Shown here in pieces: positions 1 to 12,200 of a DNA stretch of 64,000 nucleotides (the stretch's first letter is position 1; every line of letters begins with the position of its first letter). The stretch is from Drosophila pseudoobscura. Taxonomy: Eukaryota; Arthropoda; Insecta; Diptera; Drosophilidae. The stretch covers positions 496,001-560,000 of the forward strand of contig NC_046679.1 in assembly GCF_009870125.1 (NCBI RefSeq). The letters run 5' to 3'. The notes beneath the pieces are model-generated. The model saw nothing but the letters and a program-made list of their open reading frames with translations, did no database searches and was not told the DNA's origin. The position numbers and the translations under genes were made by a program.

Positions 1-601
1 CGGGAATTATGGTAAATTTTACATGTATACACATTTTGATACATGTCAGCTACATATTTATACATTTACGTTACGCAGATTCCGTAGATTTGGGGCAAAG
101 TGGAAGTTTTTGAAATTGACGGAAGACGGTGAGCCTCCACGGCGAGGGCAGAGCAAGTTTATAAAAAACAACTAAAAACAACTTATGGAAAACTTAATGG
201 AAGTTAACTACTTTATATCAATTTTGTATTTTTGATACAAATAGTGAGTGGTGTGGTACTGGAGCTCCCAGCAGGGACACCTGGTATGGAAGCTGCTTCA
301 GGATGAATTGGTGAGGGAGCAAGCCTAGCAGCGACTAATTCTGGTGCTTTGGGGCTGGGTACCCGATCCCCATCTGGAGTGTTTCTGCCGAGTTAGGCTG
401 AGTCGGCAGGCAAAACATTTGTATGAGGGGCTGCAATACAATCTGCCCCACCGGAGGCAGATTAGAGCCAGAGGCACTCGAGAAAGCCATAACAGCGCCA
501 AAAATAAAAGTTCACAGGTGGAATGCGAGAGATTATGGTAATCTTTGACGGTGTGAGCGTTTTCCCTTTCTTGTGAATGGCTTGACCATCAGTAGTTCGG
601 A

Positions 602-690
602 AGATAAGAACCGACTACGGGCGGATAAGCTGCGGCGAAGCTATAAGTGGACCTTCGGCAGGTGCGACGTCCTCAGTTGTGCAGTGAACG
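602..690 (+). promoter_or_regulatory. Core promoter of the first sphingomyelinase-like gene
   Basis: A TATA-like box (CTATAAG, 641-647) lies about 33 bases before a perfect insect initiator TCAGTT (673-678, start A near 675), and the start codon follows at 697. Two GATA-factor-type motifs (AGATAAG near 602 and GGATAAG near 623) sit just upstream. GATA sites with TATA promoters are common in gut-expressed fly genes, so midgut expression is an inference. Confidence 0.6.
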
Positions 691-696
691 ACGGCC

Positions 697-2937
697 ATGA
701 AAGGAATCGTGCTCTTGCTGCTCTGCAGTGCGCTGGTCGCATCTGCGGTCAACCTGCCAGGTGTGCCCGTGGACTTCGAGGTGGACGACAAGGTGCTGTC
801 CGCCATTGCGGACGACGTGGCGGATCGGCTCGCGAAGGAATACCTCAACTACATGAAGACGGGTGTGGAAACGCCGGCCTTCAAGAAGCTGACCGCGCAG
901 TTGGCCAATTCGCACAGCCAAAAGGACATTTTCACGCGGAATCTGCCCGAACTGGAGACGCGCGACAGCTTCTTCGTGTGCGTCGCCTGCCGCTCAGTGA
1001 TGCGCGTCTTTGCCAAGACCATCCGGGAGGAGGACGGTGAACTCCACGGCGAGGACAGCGCAGAGTTCATGAAGAAGTTCGCCATGGACGTTTGCAAGCG
1101 CCTCAACCTGCAGACCGAGGAGGTGTGCGAGGGTCTGATCGACTCCAACCTGCCCAGCGTCGAATACATCATGCGCAACTCTGAGATTGACTCGCAGAGC
1201 TTCTGCTCGCTGTTCATGGAGTTCAGTTTCTGCAACACTGGCTCCAACCAGGATTACAACTGGACACTTACGGTGGACTCCACCGGCGAGGCCATCACCG
1301 GCCCCAAGGCGGACCCCCCTCAGGCCACCGATTCGGACATAAAGATCTGTCATTTCAGCGACATCCACCACGACCCGCTGTACGAGCCCGGCAGCCTCGC
1401 CTCCTGCGCTGAGCCCATGTGCTGCCAACGGAACCAGGAGACGGCGCAGGGGACTAGCGAGGCAGCAGGCTTCTGGGGCGACTATCGCGACTGCGACTTG
1501 CCCTGGCACAGCTTTGAATCGGCCCTTGATCATGCCGTGGCCACTGAGAAGTGCGACTATGTCTATCAAACCGGAGACATTGTTGATCACATGGTCTGGG
1601 CCACATCTGTGGAGAAGAATACCGAAGTGCTGACCAAGGTCAGCAGCCGCCTAAACGAGGCATACCCCGATGTTCCCATCTACCCCTGCATAGGTAACCA
1701 CGAGCCCCATCCACTCAATCTGTAAGTAGTTAAATTCTTCATTCCATTCTATATTCAGTGCTGTGCTAATCCTCTCCCATTTCCAATCCTCTCTAATCTT
1801 ATATTTCAGCTTCAGTCCCGAGGGTGTGCCAGAAGAGGTCAGCACCAAGTGGCTGTACGAGCACCTGTACAACGACTGGTCCAAGTGGCTGCCGGTCGAG
1901 ACCAAGGAGACGATCCTCAAGGGCGGCTACTACACTGTCTCCCCGCGCCAGGGCTTCCGGATCATTGCCCTGAACAGCAACGACTGCTACACGGACAACT
2001 TCTGGCTGTACCACAGCGGCACGGACAAGATCCCGCAGCTGCAGTGGTTCCACGACACTCTTCTGGCAGCGGAGAAGGCAAGCGAGTATGTCCACATTCT
2101 CACCCACATCCCCTCGGGCGATGGCACCTGCTGGTCAGTCTGGGCCCGCGAGTTCAACAAGTGCATCACACGCTTCCGCGGCACAATTAGCGGCATCTTC
2201 ACCGGCCACTCGCACAAGGACGAGCTATTTGTCTACTACTCGGAGGAGGGCCATGCCACCGCTGTGGCTTGGAACGGCGGTGCAGTGACCACCTACTCCG
2301 ACAAGAACCCCGACTACAGGGTCTACGACATCAGCGCCAAGGACTTTGGCGTGCTCGATCACCGCACCTACATCTTCAACTTAACTGAGGCCAATCTGAC
2401 ACCCGATAAGCAGCCCGTGTGGTTCTTGGAGTACGAGTTCGCCAAGGAGTTCACACAGGACACCAGCCCAGCAGGCATTGACAAACTGCTGGATGAGTTT
2501 GCCGATAATCCGCAGCTGATAAGGAAGGTGTGTGGCAGTCCTCCCCCATCGTCATTGCTTTTAACTCTGTTCTGTTTCGTAGTACTGGCGGTTCCGGGTG
2601 ACTTCTGCCGATCCGCAGATTAACCGCGGCTGCGATCGCGACTGCCTGGCCGGATCCCTCTGCCGCGCCTCTGTGACTATCAACAACCAGCGCGGACGGT
2701 GCGAGGAGCTCCGGGAGCGACTGTTTTTGGCTGTAAGTGCTGCACCATAGAAATCCGCTAGAAATCATACCATTCCAATGCGTATCCTTTGTGTATCCTC
2801 AGCTGGACAACGAGGAGACCACCACACCAGGTGGCGATGATGACGATGATAATGATGATGATGGAGCCTCTACCCTGGGTCTGCTCAGTCTCGGTTCGCT
2901 GCTGGCTGTAGCTCTGTCCGTTCGATTTACCTTCTAA
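697..2937 (+). CDS. Acid sphingomyelinase-like phosphodiesterase (copy 1)
   Basis: Predicted to hydrolyse sphingomyelin to ceramide and phosphocholine in a secreted or lysosomal compartment. Coding exons are 697-1721, 1810-2527, 2583-2732 and 2803-2937, giving 675 aa. Seen: a signal peptide (residues 1-18); a saposin-B domain with six cysteines (C95, C98, C133, C144, C170, C179); then a calcineurin-like metallophosphoesterase domain with D222/H224 (SDIHHD), D294 (TGD), N334/H335 (GNHEPHP), and later the THIPSGDG and GHSHKDE motifs. All expected metal ligands are present. The C-terminus is a run of aspartates followed by a hydrophobic tail, suggesting a GPI anchor or membrane tether. It is one of a tandem pair, corresponding to the CG15533/CG15534 pair of D. 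melanogaster; I cannot say which copy is which. The closest human relative is SMPD1. Confidence 0.93.
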
Positions 2938-3500
2938 CTTATATATTTATAGCATTTATAAGCATAAGTTATATAATTCCTTTGTGACTGTATCCCAATC
3001 CAAATCCCCACCAAGTGGCATATATAAGTATACGCTTATCCCTATCCAAGTTGCTAATCTCTTGTTTTTTTGGCAGCTATCTCCTGCCATATATAGAATT
3101 TGCTTGGCGACCTTATCAATATCCTTATCGGCTAATAGCGATCACGGCATTAGGACAAATTAACCAATTGCCTGCTTCTGCTGATGGACGGCCATAAACC
3201 ATAAACCAAGCCACTTGTAGCGCATTTTCGTGTTAAAGGTTTATGGCCAAATAGTTATGATGATGATCAAGGTATCGCTGGGAGTCAAGCACGTGAATGA
3301 AAGGCCATTACGGGTGAGGAGAGGCAGTGTCGAAGAACAAATAGTAGTATGATTTAAAGCGAATGTTAAGTAAAAACCTAAGAATAATGAGTAGCATCGA
3401 AATTTGATCGATAGGGTAGCACTTCCAACCATATAAATCTGCCACCGAATCGCCATTAGTATGGAATGATGGCTTATGCCATTTCCAGCAGCGATATCTC
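2938..3500. other. Spacer between the two sphingomyelinase-like genes
   Basis: AT-rich DNA holding the 3' UTR of the first gene and the distal promoter of the second. I see no credible coding exon or RNA gene here. Confidence 0.6.
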
Positions 3501-3503
3501 TGG

Positions 3504-3577
3504 GCCAGATAAGCCGCGGGTGTGATAGCAAGGCTATAAATATGGGTTAGGAACCGGTCCTGGCCATTAGTTTCACC
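3504..3577 (+). promoter_or_regulatory. Core promoter of the second sphingomyelinase-like gene
   Basis: A TATA box (TATAAA, 3535-3540) is followed by a likely start near 3566 (CCATTAG) and by the start codon at 3578, so the 5' UTR is only about 12 bases. An AGATAAG GATA motif lies at 3507-3513. The arrangement copies that of the upstream paralogue. Confidence 0.6.
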
Positions 3578-5798
3578 ATGAAGTTGCTCTGGAGCATAGC
3601 ACTGCTGGGCATGGCTCTCTGCTTAGGCAGCCAGGCCTTCAACCTTCCCGGAGTCCCTGCTATCTTTACCAGCGAGGATCATCCCATCTCTGCCGTCTCA
3701 GGTGAGTGCTCTACGATTTCCTTATCGAAATCGAGATCGATTGACAGCTTCGACTGACATCAGATTGACTTCTCTTGCAGCTGGTGTTGCCGAGGAGATA
3801 AGCCGCGAGTTTGTCAAGTACCTGCGAACGGGTGTCGAGTCCGAGAGACTCAAGGAGCTGGGCAGGGAGCTGAGGGGGAGCCACAGCAAGAAGGCCATCT
3901 TCACAGAGACGTTGGTGGATCTTACATCGGCAGACCAGTACTTCGTGTGCACTATCTGCCGCTCCACGATCAACGTCTTTGTGCGTACCCTTACCGACGG
4001 GGAGCTGAGCGGACCCAACCGGGAGGCGGAGGCCAAGAAGTTGGTGCTAGGCTTTTGCGACTACTTCAGCATCGCGACTCCGGAGGTCTGCTCCGGCTTG
4101 TTCGACCTCAACTGGCCCATCCTGGACTTTATCTTCAACGAGACGGCCGCCAATTCGCAGTCGTTCTGCGGCATGCTTCCCATCCCCATCTGCCAGGTGC
4201 AGCAGGAGGAGTTCAACCTGACTCTGACCATCGAGGGCGATTTTCCCACCGAGTCCAACTCAGATCTGGCCGCCCGCAGCCCCCAGGATCATCTCGTCCT
4301 GCATCTCACCGACATCCACTACGACCCCGAGTACAACGCCGGCGGCAACGCCGATTGCGATGAGCCCATGTGCTGCCGCAGTGCCCTGCCGCAATCGAGT
4401 CCTACTTCCTCTGCGGCTGGCTATTGGAGCGACTATCGCGACTGCGACACCCCCAAGCACCTGATCCTGAGCGCTTTCGACTACATTAAAGAGAACCACA
4501 AGATCGAGTGGATCTACCACACGGGCGACGTGCCGCCGCACAATGTCTGGTCCACCACGCGTCAGGGCAACATTGACATGCTCACCGAGATCGATGGTCT
4601 GCTGACTGAGTACTTCCCGGAGACGCCAGTATACTCCTGTCTGGGCAACCACGAGCCCCACCCGGCCAATGTGTGAGTGCTCCTAGTTCCTTTTTTGTGT
4701 TCCACATCTCACAAAGTGATTAAACCTATACCGTTCCTCTTCACAGCTTTGGCAACGATGAGATCCCCGATTCCCTGAAGGTTGACTGGCTGTACGAGCA
4801 CGTCTGGAAGCTGTGGTCCAAGTGGCTGCCAGCCGAGGCGGAGGCGACTGTGCGTCGGGGAGGATACTACACGATCTCTCCCAGCGAGGGGCACCGAATC
4901 ATTGCGTTGAACAGCATGGACTGCTACCTCTACAACTGGTGGCTCTTCTACAACGGATCCTTGATCCAGGAGCAGCTGCAGTGGTTCCACGACACGCTCC
5001 TGGCCGCGGAGCAGGCAGGCGAGAAGGTGCACATCCTCTCGCACATTCCGTCCGGAGATGGCGACTGCTGGCCCGCCTGGGCCAATGAGTACAATCGGGT
5101 GCTGAATCGCTTCAGCGGCATCATCACAGGCATCTTCAGCGGCCACACGCACAAGGACGAGATGAACCTGCACTACACGGAGGAGGGCCTGGCAGTGGCC
5201 ATAAACTGGAACGGCGGCAGCCTCACCACCTACTCCAACAAGAACCCCAACTACCGCCTATACGTACTCAGTCCTCCGACCAGGCAGGTGGTGGAGCACT
5301 TCACCTACACCTTCAACCTGACTGCCGCGAATCTGCAGCCAGAGCAGCAGCCCGAGTGGTACCTGGAGTACGAGTTCACCAAGGAGTTTACCGAGGACAC
5401 CAGTCCGGCGGGCATTGATAAGCTACTCGTGGCCATGGCCGAGAAGCCCGCTCTGCTCCGCAAGTTCTGGCGGTACAAGGTGACCAGTGCCGATCCGAAG
5501 CTCAACCAGGGCTGCGACAGTGCCTGCCTGTCCAAAACGCTCTGCAGGATTGCCACCAGCAACTACCAGAAACGGACGCGCTGCCGTGAACTCCAGGCCA
5601 TCCTCGAGAAGAGCGTGAGTAGTCCTGGCTGTGCATGATTTTATCATTCACTTTATGACCTTTTCCCTTTGCCCTTTTCAGCTGGAGAATGAAGAGGAAG
5701 ACGAGGAGGACAATGACGATGGCGGTGCCCCAGGACTCAAGGCCCTCAGTCTGGCCTCTCTCTTGGGGCTGCTGGTTGCATCCGCAGTCCTTATGTAA
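3578..5798 (+). CDS. Acid sphingomyelinase-like phosphodiesterase (copy 2)
   Basis: Same family and predicted reaction as the upstream tandem copy. Coding exons are 3578-3701, 3781-4672, 4747-5614 and 5682-5798, giving 666 aa. The start is set by a signal peptide (MKLLWSIALLGMALC...) and by continuity into the saposin-B domain (FVCTICRS and four later cysteines). The metal-binding motifs are intact: TDIHYD, TGDVPPH, GNHEPHP, SHIPSGDG and GHTHKDE. The last three introns are at the same positions as in copy 1. The intron after residue 41 is extra here; the matching part of copy 1 is continuous. The tail is acidic (glutamate/aspartate stretch) followed by a hydrophobic C-terminus, again suggesting membrane anchoring. 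A polyadenylation signal AATAAA is at 5877-5882. Confidence 0.93.
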
Positions 5799-5882
5799 CA
5801 CGTCCGTCTTATCGATGCCCCCGTGTTTATAGCCCATATCATTAGGGGGCAATTATCGCTGATCGATTAGCGCGACAATAAA

Positions 5883-6250
5883 CCGACTCGTAAAAGTTCA
5901 GAGAAACCCCAAAGATACCCCAGATGTGAGAGGGTTGGATGGATGGGATTGGCGGGGGTGGCAATAACTACACACGATTCTGGTAGTCAACACTCAGAAT
6001 GTTCGATATACATATATATATATAGTACATATATAGAGAGTCCCAAGATGCCTCTCGGGTAGCGAATACTTTGCGAATTACTAATAGCTTGGATTAAGTT
6101 TAAGTTTTAGTTTGGGTTTAAGCACTACGATGGAGTCCGGGGAGGGGGTGTCTTCGTCTTTGTCTTCGCTTCGTCTTCTGCCCCTGCCGCTGTCGCTGCC
6201 GCTGCTTTTGTACATACATATACACAGGTGGAACGAGTCCAGGACGTCGC
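5883..6250. other. Convergent intergenic spacer
   Basis: The stretch between the + strand sphingomyelinase gene and the - strand CRF-BP gene. It should contain the CRF-BP 3' UTR. It has short TA repeats near 6007-6035 and nothing else I can support. Confidence 0.5.
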
Positions 6251-9200
6251 TTAGAGCGCGCACATGAGCGTGGCGATGTCGAGGTCCTGCTCATCGGCCT
6301 TGCGGAGGATGAGGGCTGCCTGGTTCTGGTAGCGGCCCGTGGACACCAGGCGCACGGTGCTCACCCCGCAAAAAATTGCCTGCTCGGGTCCAGGCTCATT
6401 TCCGGCTCCACACACGGCGCTAGCGAGCTCCAAGCCATTGGCATCGAGACCAGAGGACCCGCCGATCTCCAGGCGATCCCCGAACGTCTGACACTAGGAG
6501 GGAGGGGAGAGAGGAGAGATTACCCAAGAGCGAGCGGCCTACGCCCTTGAATACTTACGTCATAGTTAACCTTCGGTTGCGTTCGCACACCCTTGCCGCC
6601 GATCCGCAGACTGGCCAAAGACACGACGGCCGGAAAGAGCGCGGAGATGGTGCAGTTGCGGGCTTGTCCAAAGTTTGTCATCTTGTAGACGGCGGCGGTG
6701 TCCTGGACCAGTACATTGCAGGCTGTCGGACAGAGAAAGGTTGGGGGAGATGTGGAAGGGCACTGTGGGAGGAGCAGACTGGTGACTCACGTTGTGTGAT
6801 CTTGTGGAAGCGCACGTTGGCCACGAAGGAGCCTCGGCCGGGGATGCGATACTGGAGCAGGGCGGCATTCTGGCTGGATCGGAAGAACTTCTTGTTGCTG
6901 ATACGGGGCCTAAAAAGCAACGGAGAATTGTATTTATAAAGAGTCCCCAAAGTCCCCAAATGAGGATACACGCGCACCATTGCTTGTAGTTGTTGCAGAA
7001 CTCGTAGACACGCTCCTCCAGCGGTCGATGGTGATCCTTGATGCCCGGGAAGTACTCACCGTTCAGCTCCCAGCCATCAACAAACTGCGGATGGAACGTG
7101 TAAGATCAAGGAGGAGCTTCATATGGGAATCCTACTGGCTTAACTTACCGCCATGAGGGCTCCTGTCTCGCAGTTGGCGTCGTAGTGCTTCATTGTAATC
7201 TCCACAATTGTGTCGGGCTCCCCAATCACATACAGGCCACAGACCTCGGGCTGCTCTTCAACTCCCAGTCCCGATTCCAGTCCCAGTCCCTGACCAGCTC
7301 CAGCAGCTGCAGCTGCAACGGCTTCCAGCTCGAGCAGCGCCGCTTCCCGGTTGAGACCGGGCAAGGGGGCCAGCTTCTTGAAGATGTAGTCACCTGCCTC
7401 GGAGGCCACGTGCATGCATTCTGCGTAGAGGTTGAGGTGGAAGGAGTTGGATCGATTTAATGACTTTAATGCATTCAAATGCCCCAGGCAACACTCTAAC
7501 AAAAGCCGTAACTGAAACCGAAACCAATTTGTCGGAATAGGAGAGCTAACATATAGTGGGAGTGTGGCTTTGGGGAGTCGTAATTGAAATCCCCTTTGAA
7601 TGCCTCGCTCCCGGGCACGCATCCCCCTATCCTCTCTTGTCCAATGGCTTTGCAACAATTAATTTATCATGCGCATCCACTTAATGCCCGGCCATCGTTG
7701 GCTGATTTATGGCCGGAATTATTAGCCAGTCTTGGGCTCACAAGCCCACACACATACACACAAGCAGGGGATGGAGAACCGTTCACATATCCCGCCCACA
7801 AAGAGCAAACAAACAAAAAAAACCAAAAAAAAAAAACAATCAAACTACTGCTTCTTGACTTCGTTTTTGGTCCTGTTCTCAATGCTTGTCACATACTCCG
7901 TTTTCGTCACCGTCTCCGCCTCTGCGGGTTTGTGTGTGGGTGCATCCCTCTGGAATCCCTCGGAAGGCACTAGTCTACGTAGAGGAAGGGAAGGAGTGGA
8001 TAGGAGTGGAGGTGGAGTGCACGCGTGCCACTTGGCGCCAATTTGTTTATGAGGCTCGCTAATTGCTTTTGAGTGGTCGCATTTCGGGACTTTTAACATA
8101 TCAATTTATTGCGAATGACAATTAAATGAACATTATCCATAATTGATTAGACATTATCGTTTAATAATCATAACCGGATGCGGAGCAAATGAACGAACAA
8201 TCATAAAATATGTCTGTGTGAGGTCTTCGAATTGGTTTTAGCTTTGAATACAAAGGCGAGTTTCCCATATTTATCAAAGATTCATAGCATACGCGTTTGT
8301 TCAAGTTCGCTACTTATTGCACATTCTTTGACCGCCAGAAGTTCAGGGCGGTCAACTTTTGCCGGTCAAAAATAGAATGCAAAATCTGCGGCTGATGACA
8401 AAATTAAGAGAGTTCAAGCTCGAGTTAGTATCCAATGATTAGAATTAGCATTTGAATCCTAGTCCATATTTATTAGTATCGTTTTCACAGCTTCAATAAA
8501 AACGAATTGCTGTGCTCCCTCTACCTTTGGTCTAACTCAAACCTGGATTACGGCAACTCATTTGTGAATCGAAATGATATTTTTGCAAATTCTACAAAAT
8601 TGCTTTTCCTGGAAACTTCACGGTGACGTCGTTCCCATGGGGTACCCTCCAAAGCCCCCTCCCCCCTGAAGTTTACCTTTACCGTTGTCCTGGCTATAAA
8701 TAAAAGCAATTATAAATCGGCATTTCCACAGATTTGTGGATGCCTCGACTGAGGATGATGCTGATTTTGATGCAACTTTCTGTTTGGCCCTAGCTTCCCA
8801 TGCGGTTGCTTTGACGATTATCCTGTGAAGGGATGGGAGGGAAGAGTTTTTGTACGAGTGGACCTCGTGCCACTCCCGAATTTGATTAAGTTTCCCTTCA
8901 TCGGAATCCCAATATTTCATTCAGCTCTATTGACATTTGGAGTGGCCACAGATTTGATTTCTTCCATTTGGTCAAATGGGGAGTGCACTTTTATTTGAAT
9001 TTGGATGATCAATGAATTCCTGTTCCTGTTGCTGTGGTGAATAAATTGCGTATACGACATGTGGCCCGACCAGGGAAAGGGAAACGGCACCAACAGGAAG
9101 CCAACCCGAACACAACTTATGCGAAAATCAATTTGAGAGACAATTTTAGCTGCGACAAGAAGCAAACAAGGTTTTGAAGGCGCTTAAAACTTGTCACAGT

Positions 9201-12200
9201 CCCCCTTTAGCCTCGAGGCACTTGACTCAAAAGTTGACTTTGCTTCCGCCCTTCCGCCCTTCGTGCGTGTTACTGAGCTGCTTGGAGTGCTTCACTTACC
9301 TGCCACCGTGTGCACATTGTGCGGCATCGCCGGGCTGGGGTACAGCTCAAAGGAGCGCTTCACACTGGGCCATGCCTGAAACGGAAAGAAAGTAAAAGGA
9401 GCATATAAGACGAGACCTAAATTGGAACCCCTCTGGCAAATGGCAGCCCATGCAACGGAACGTAGCAGTCAGATCAGGGTCTACGTCTTCGTCTCCGTCT
9501 CCTTTCAGCCATTGAGCCATTCAGCCAACACAAAAGACAGACACCCCAAATGGGGGAAGGAGAAGCCAGCAAAGGATCAGCGGGTTGTCCGCTGCTAATG
9601 CCCACCGACTTCTGTAGTTGTGCCCCAGCGGGGGGCAGCTCTCTAATGCGGCCTGGCACTTAGGGGCCCGCCGCCACAATGCAACTGCAGAGGGGCAACG
9701 GGGAAGGGAGAATGGCAGCAGGGACAGAGGTCAGCCAATGCAGAGGACAATAGCCGGGTTTTAATTAAACGACCACACACGATTTGCCAATAAACAAGAA
9801 TCGGAGCAGATGACGCCCGGCACGTGCTCAGCTCCTCTGATGGGGGAGGGGCAGGGCTCATGGGTGAAGGGACATTATAAGCCTGACAAATCGCTGGAAA
9901 AGTTAAAAGTTAAAACCGTCCCGACCAGGGCAAAAAAACTTTCATCTTTGGGTCCCTTTCTTGGGCCTGCCTTTTGGCTTTTTATGATTGATTGGAGGTA
10001 CATTTGCGCTGATTTTCTTGTTAATTGAAAACGCCTGGAGGCGCCCACCCTTTTAATGGTGTATCCCCTAAGGAGAGGGGGTGATAAATGTCGACGCGCT
10101 CTAATAATTCCGCTGGAGGAACAAAAAACGTTCGGATTTTGGTTAATTGTTTGCGCAACACTCGAGAGCTTGCCCTTAACGAGCCGCCCGTTATGGAACT
10201 GTCAATTAGTGGCGGTTTTGGCCAAAGCCGAAGCTTTAAGCCTAAGCCCTGCTATACCCTGACAAAAAAAATTGTTGCCTCCCTGACGTCACGAATCATC
10301 CTTCGACGCACATTCGCCGTAGACTGGGAGTGTGCAGTGGAGAGGGGAATACGGGAATCGAGACTCTTCCAAGTCTCGATAAACTGTCAACAGGCGGTAA
10401 ATAAATAATAAACATGATCCCTTTGAACACACTTGACGCTGCCTCATTTGCATAATCACAGTGTCGGATTTGGATTCAGGATTCGGGATTGGGATTGGCC
10501 CCCAGAGAGGGGTATGCAGAAAGCCTTTGTCCAACAAATGAGAAAGTTGCGCCAGCTGCTCCCAGAAGCAGCAACATCTGCGTTAGACCCGAGCCAAGGT
10601 TGGATGGTTATCAGAGAGTTGCCACGGGGATCCATTCAAAGGAGCCAATCCTGGCCAGAGGGGGAGCACCACGAGGCAGCAGAAGTCACGAATCTAAGAA
10701 TAAAATATCTCCCTCAGCCATTCGATAGCATTCACCCTTTACCTCTTCCTTTCAGTTCAACTTCACTTCCCTGTCGTCTCCATTCCATTATCCGCAAGAG
10801 CATCAGGTGTTCTTTTTATTATTAGCAATTGTTCATTCATCTTTTGCGCAGTTCAAGAGTCGCTTGCATTGATTAATGAGTCTCTTGTTCAGAGAGTAAG
10901 TCAATTCCGAGGCTCAAACAATGCACGGCTTAAGGTGGAACGGTATTTCGGCTACGGAGCTGATCTACTGGCTGGTGGCTGTGTTGTCTTCCTTTCAAGG
11001 TCGTCATTGTGGAATCTTTTGTTCTGTCTGTTGGGTCTCGCTAATTAGCCAAGGATATGCGTGTCAGGTATGGCCGGGATTCAAAATTCCCCAAATATTT
11101 GTGACTTCATTAAAAGTTGCTTGCGACAGCGGAGCGGATTGCGACACCTACGCGGCTTTGGCAGCGGAAGCGACGGAAGCACCTTGAGAGCCTCTCCTTC
11201 TCTTTCACAACATCCTTTTTGGGGCCCAGGCAAATATTGACTTTACACATGGCGGAAGGGGCTTCGGTAGTAATCCCTGAGTTCGGCAAACACTCCAGTC
11301 TGCATCCTCGGCATCGTTCCATCAGGCCATTGTGTAGGACTGCGTGGTGCGGGACTCTATGGTGGCGGCATGACTAAGTAATGAGGCAGCTTCAAAGGCG
11401 ACAGGACTCTTTCCGAACAGGAGAGCGGAGAAGAGTCTTTCTGACCATGAATAAGTGATGTAAGTGATGTACTGAGCAGCAACAGGCTGCCATTGAATGC
11501 TGTCCAATCATCAACTATTCAGACGCATTTATGGCCAGCATAAGTTTCACTCAAGGAATCTCTGTGGAAGGATTCCGCTAACAGAGTAATGATGGCTCAA
11601 ATATGCGCATAATGCCGGAACCCAATGGAGTATTACTCATTTAGCATTGCTCCAAGTCGAAATGAATCGCCTTGAAATGAGCTGCGAACGGAAGGACTTA
11701 TGCGGAACGAATTGGTGCGTTCAAAGCGGGCTTAGCGATGGAAGATGCTCCTTGACTTTCAAAACTTTCACCAAAAGCAGCTCCCTCAAAGCGAGGACTT
11801 GTTCAATTACCATCGACAGCTCATCCAACGTTCTACTCCAATTAGAGAGCTTCTTCACATTGACAACCCACAAACAGCCAAAAGCCGCAAATGAATTCGA
11901 TTACGCACACGCACCGCTGGACGAGAGCGTCATTGGCTTTAATCCTTTAATTAATTTTCCGCAATCACAAATGAAGTGTGAAATGCAATTTATCATAAAT
12001 TAGAAAAGGGGAAGGTGTCTACAAGAAGAGTAACTCTTCTCCTGGAACCAGAAATTCGATATAACGTCGTGCATGTGAATCCCTTTGCAGCTGCTGCATG
12101 CAAAAGAAGAAACCCGCTGCCAGGACGGAAATTAGTTCTGCCTCAAATCACATCCTCCCACACGCATACACACACACACACACACGTACACAGGGTCTTC

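Noticed and set aside
1-600. Possible 3' end of another gene at the window start
   Set aside because: The only open frames are short and lack codon bias; no exon could be supported.
697-1590. Long antisense frames over the first sphingomyelinase-like gene
   Set aside because: Third-position bias of the + strand gene removes stops from the opposite strand; no domain is seen in these frames.
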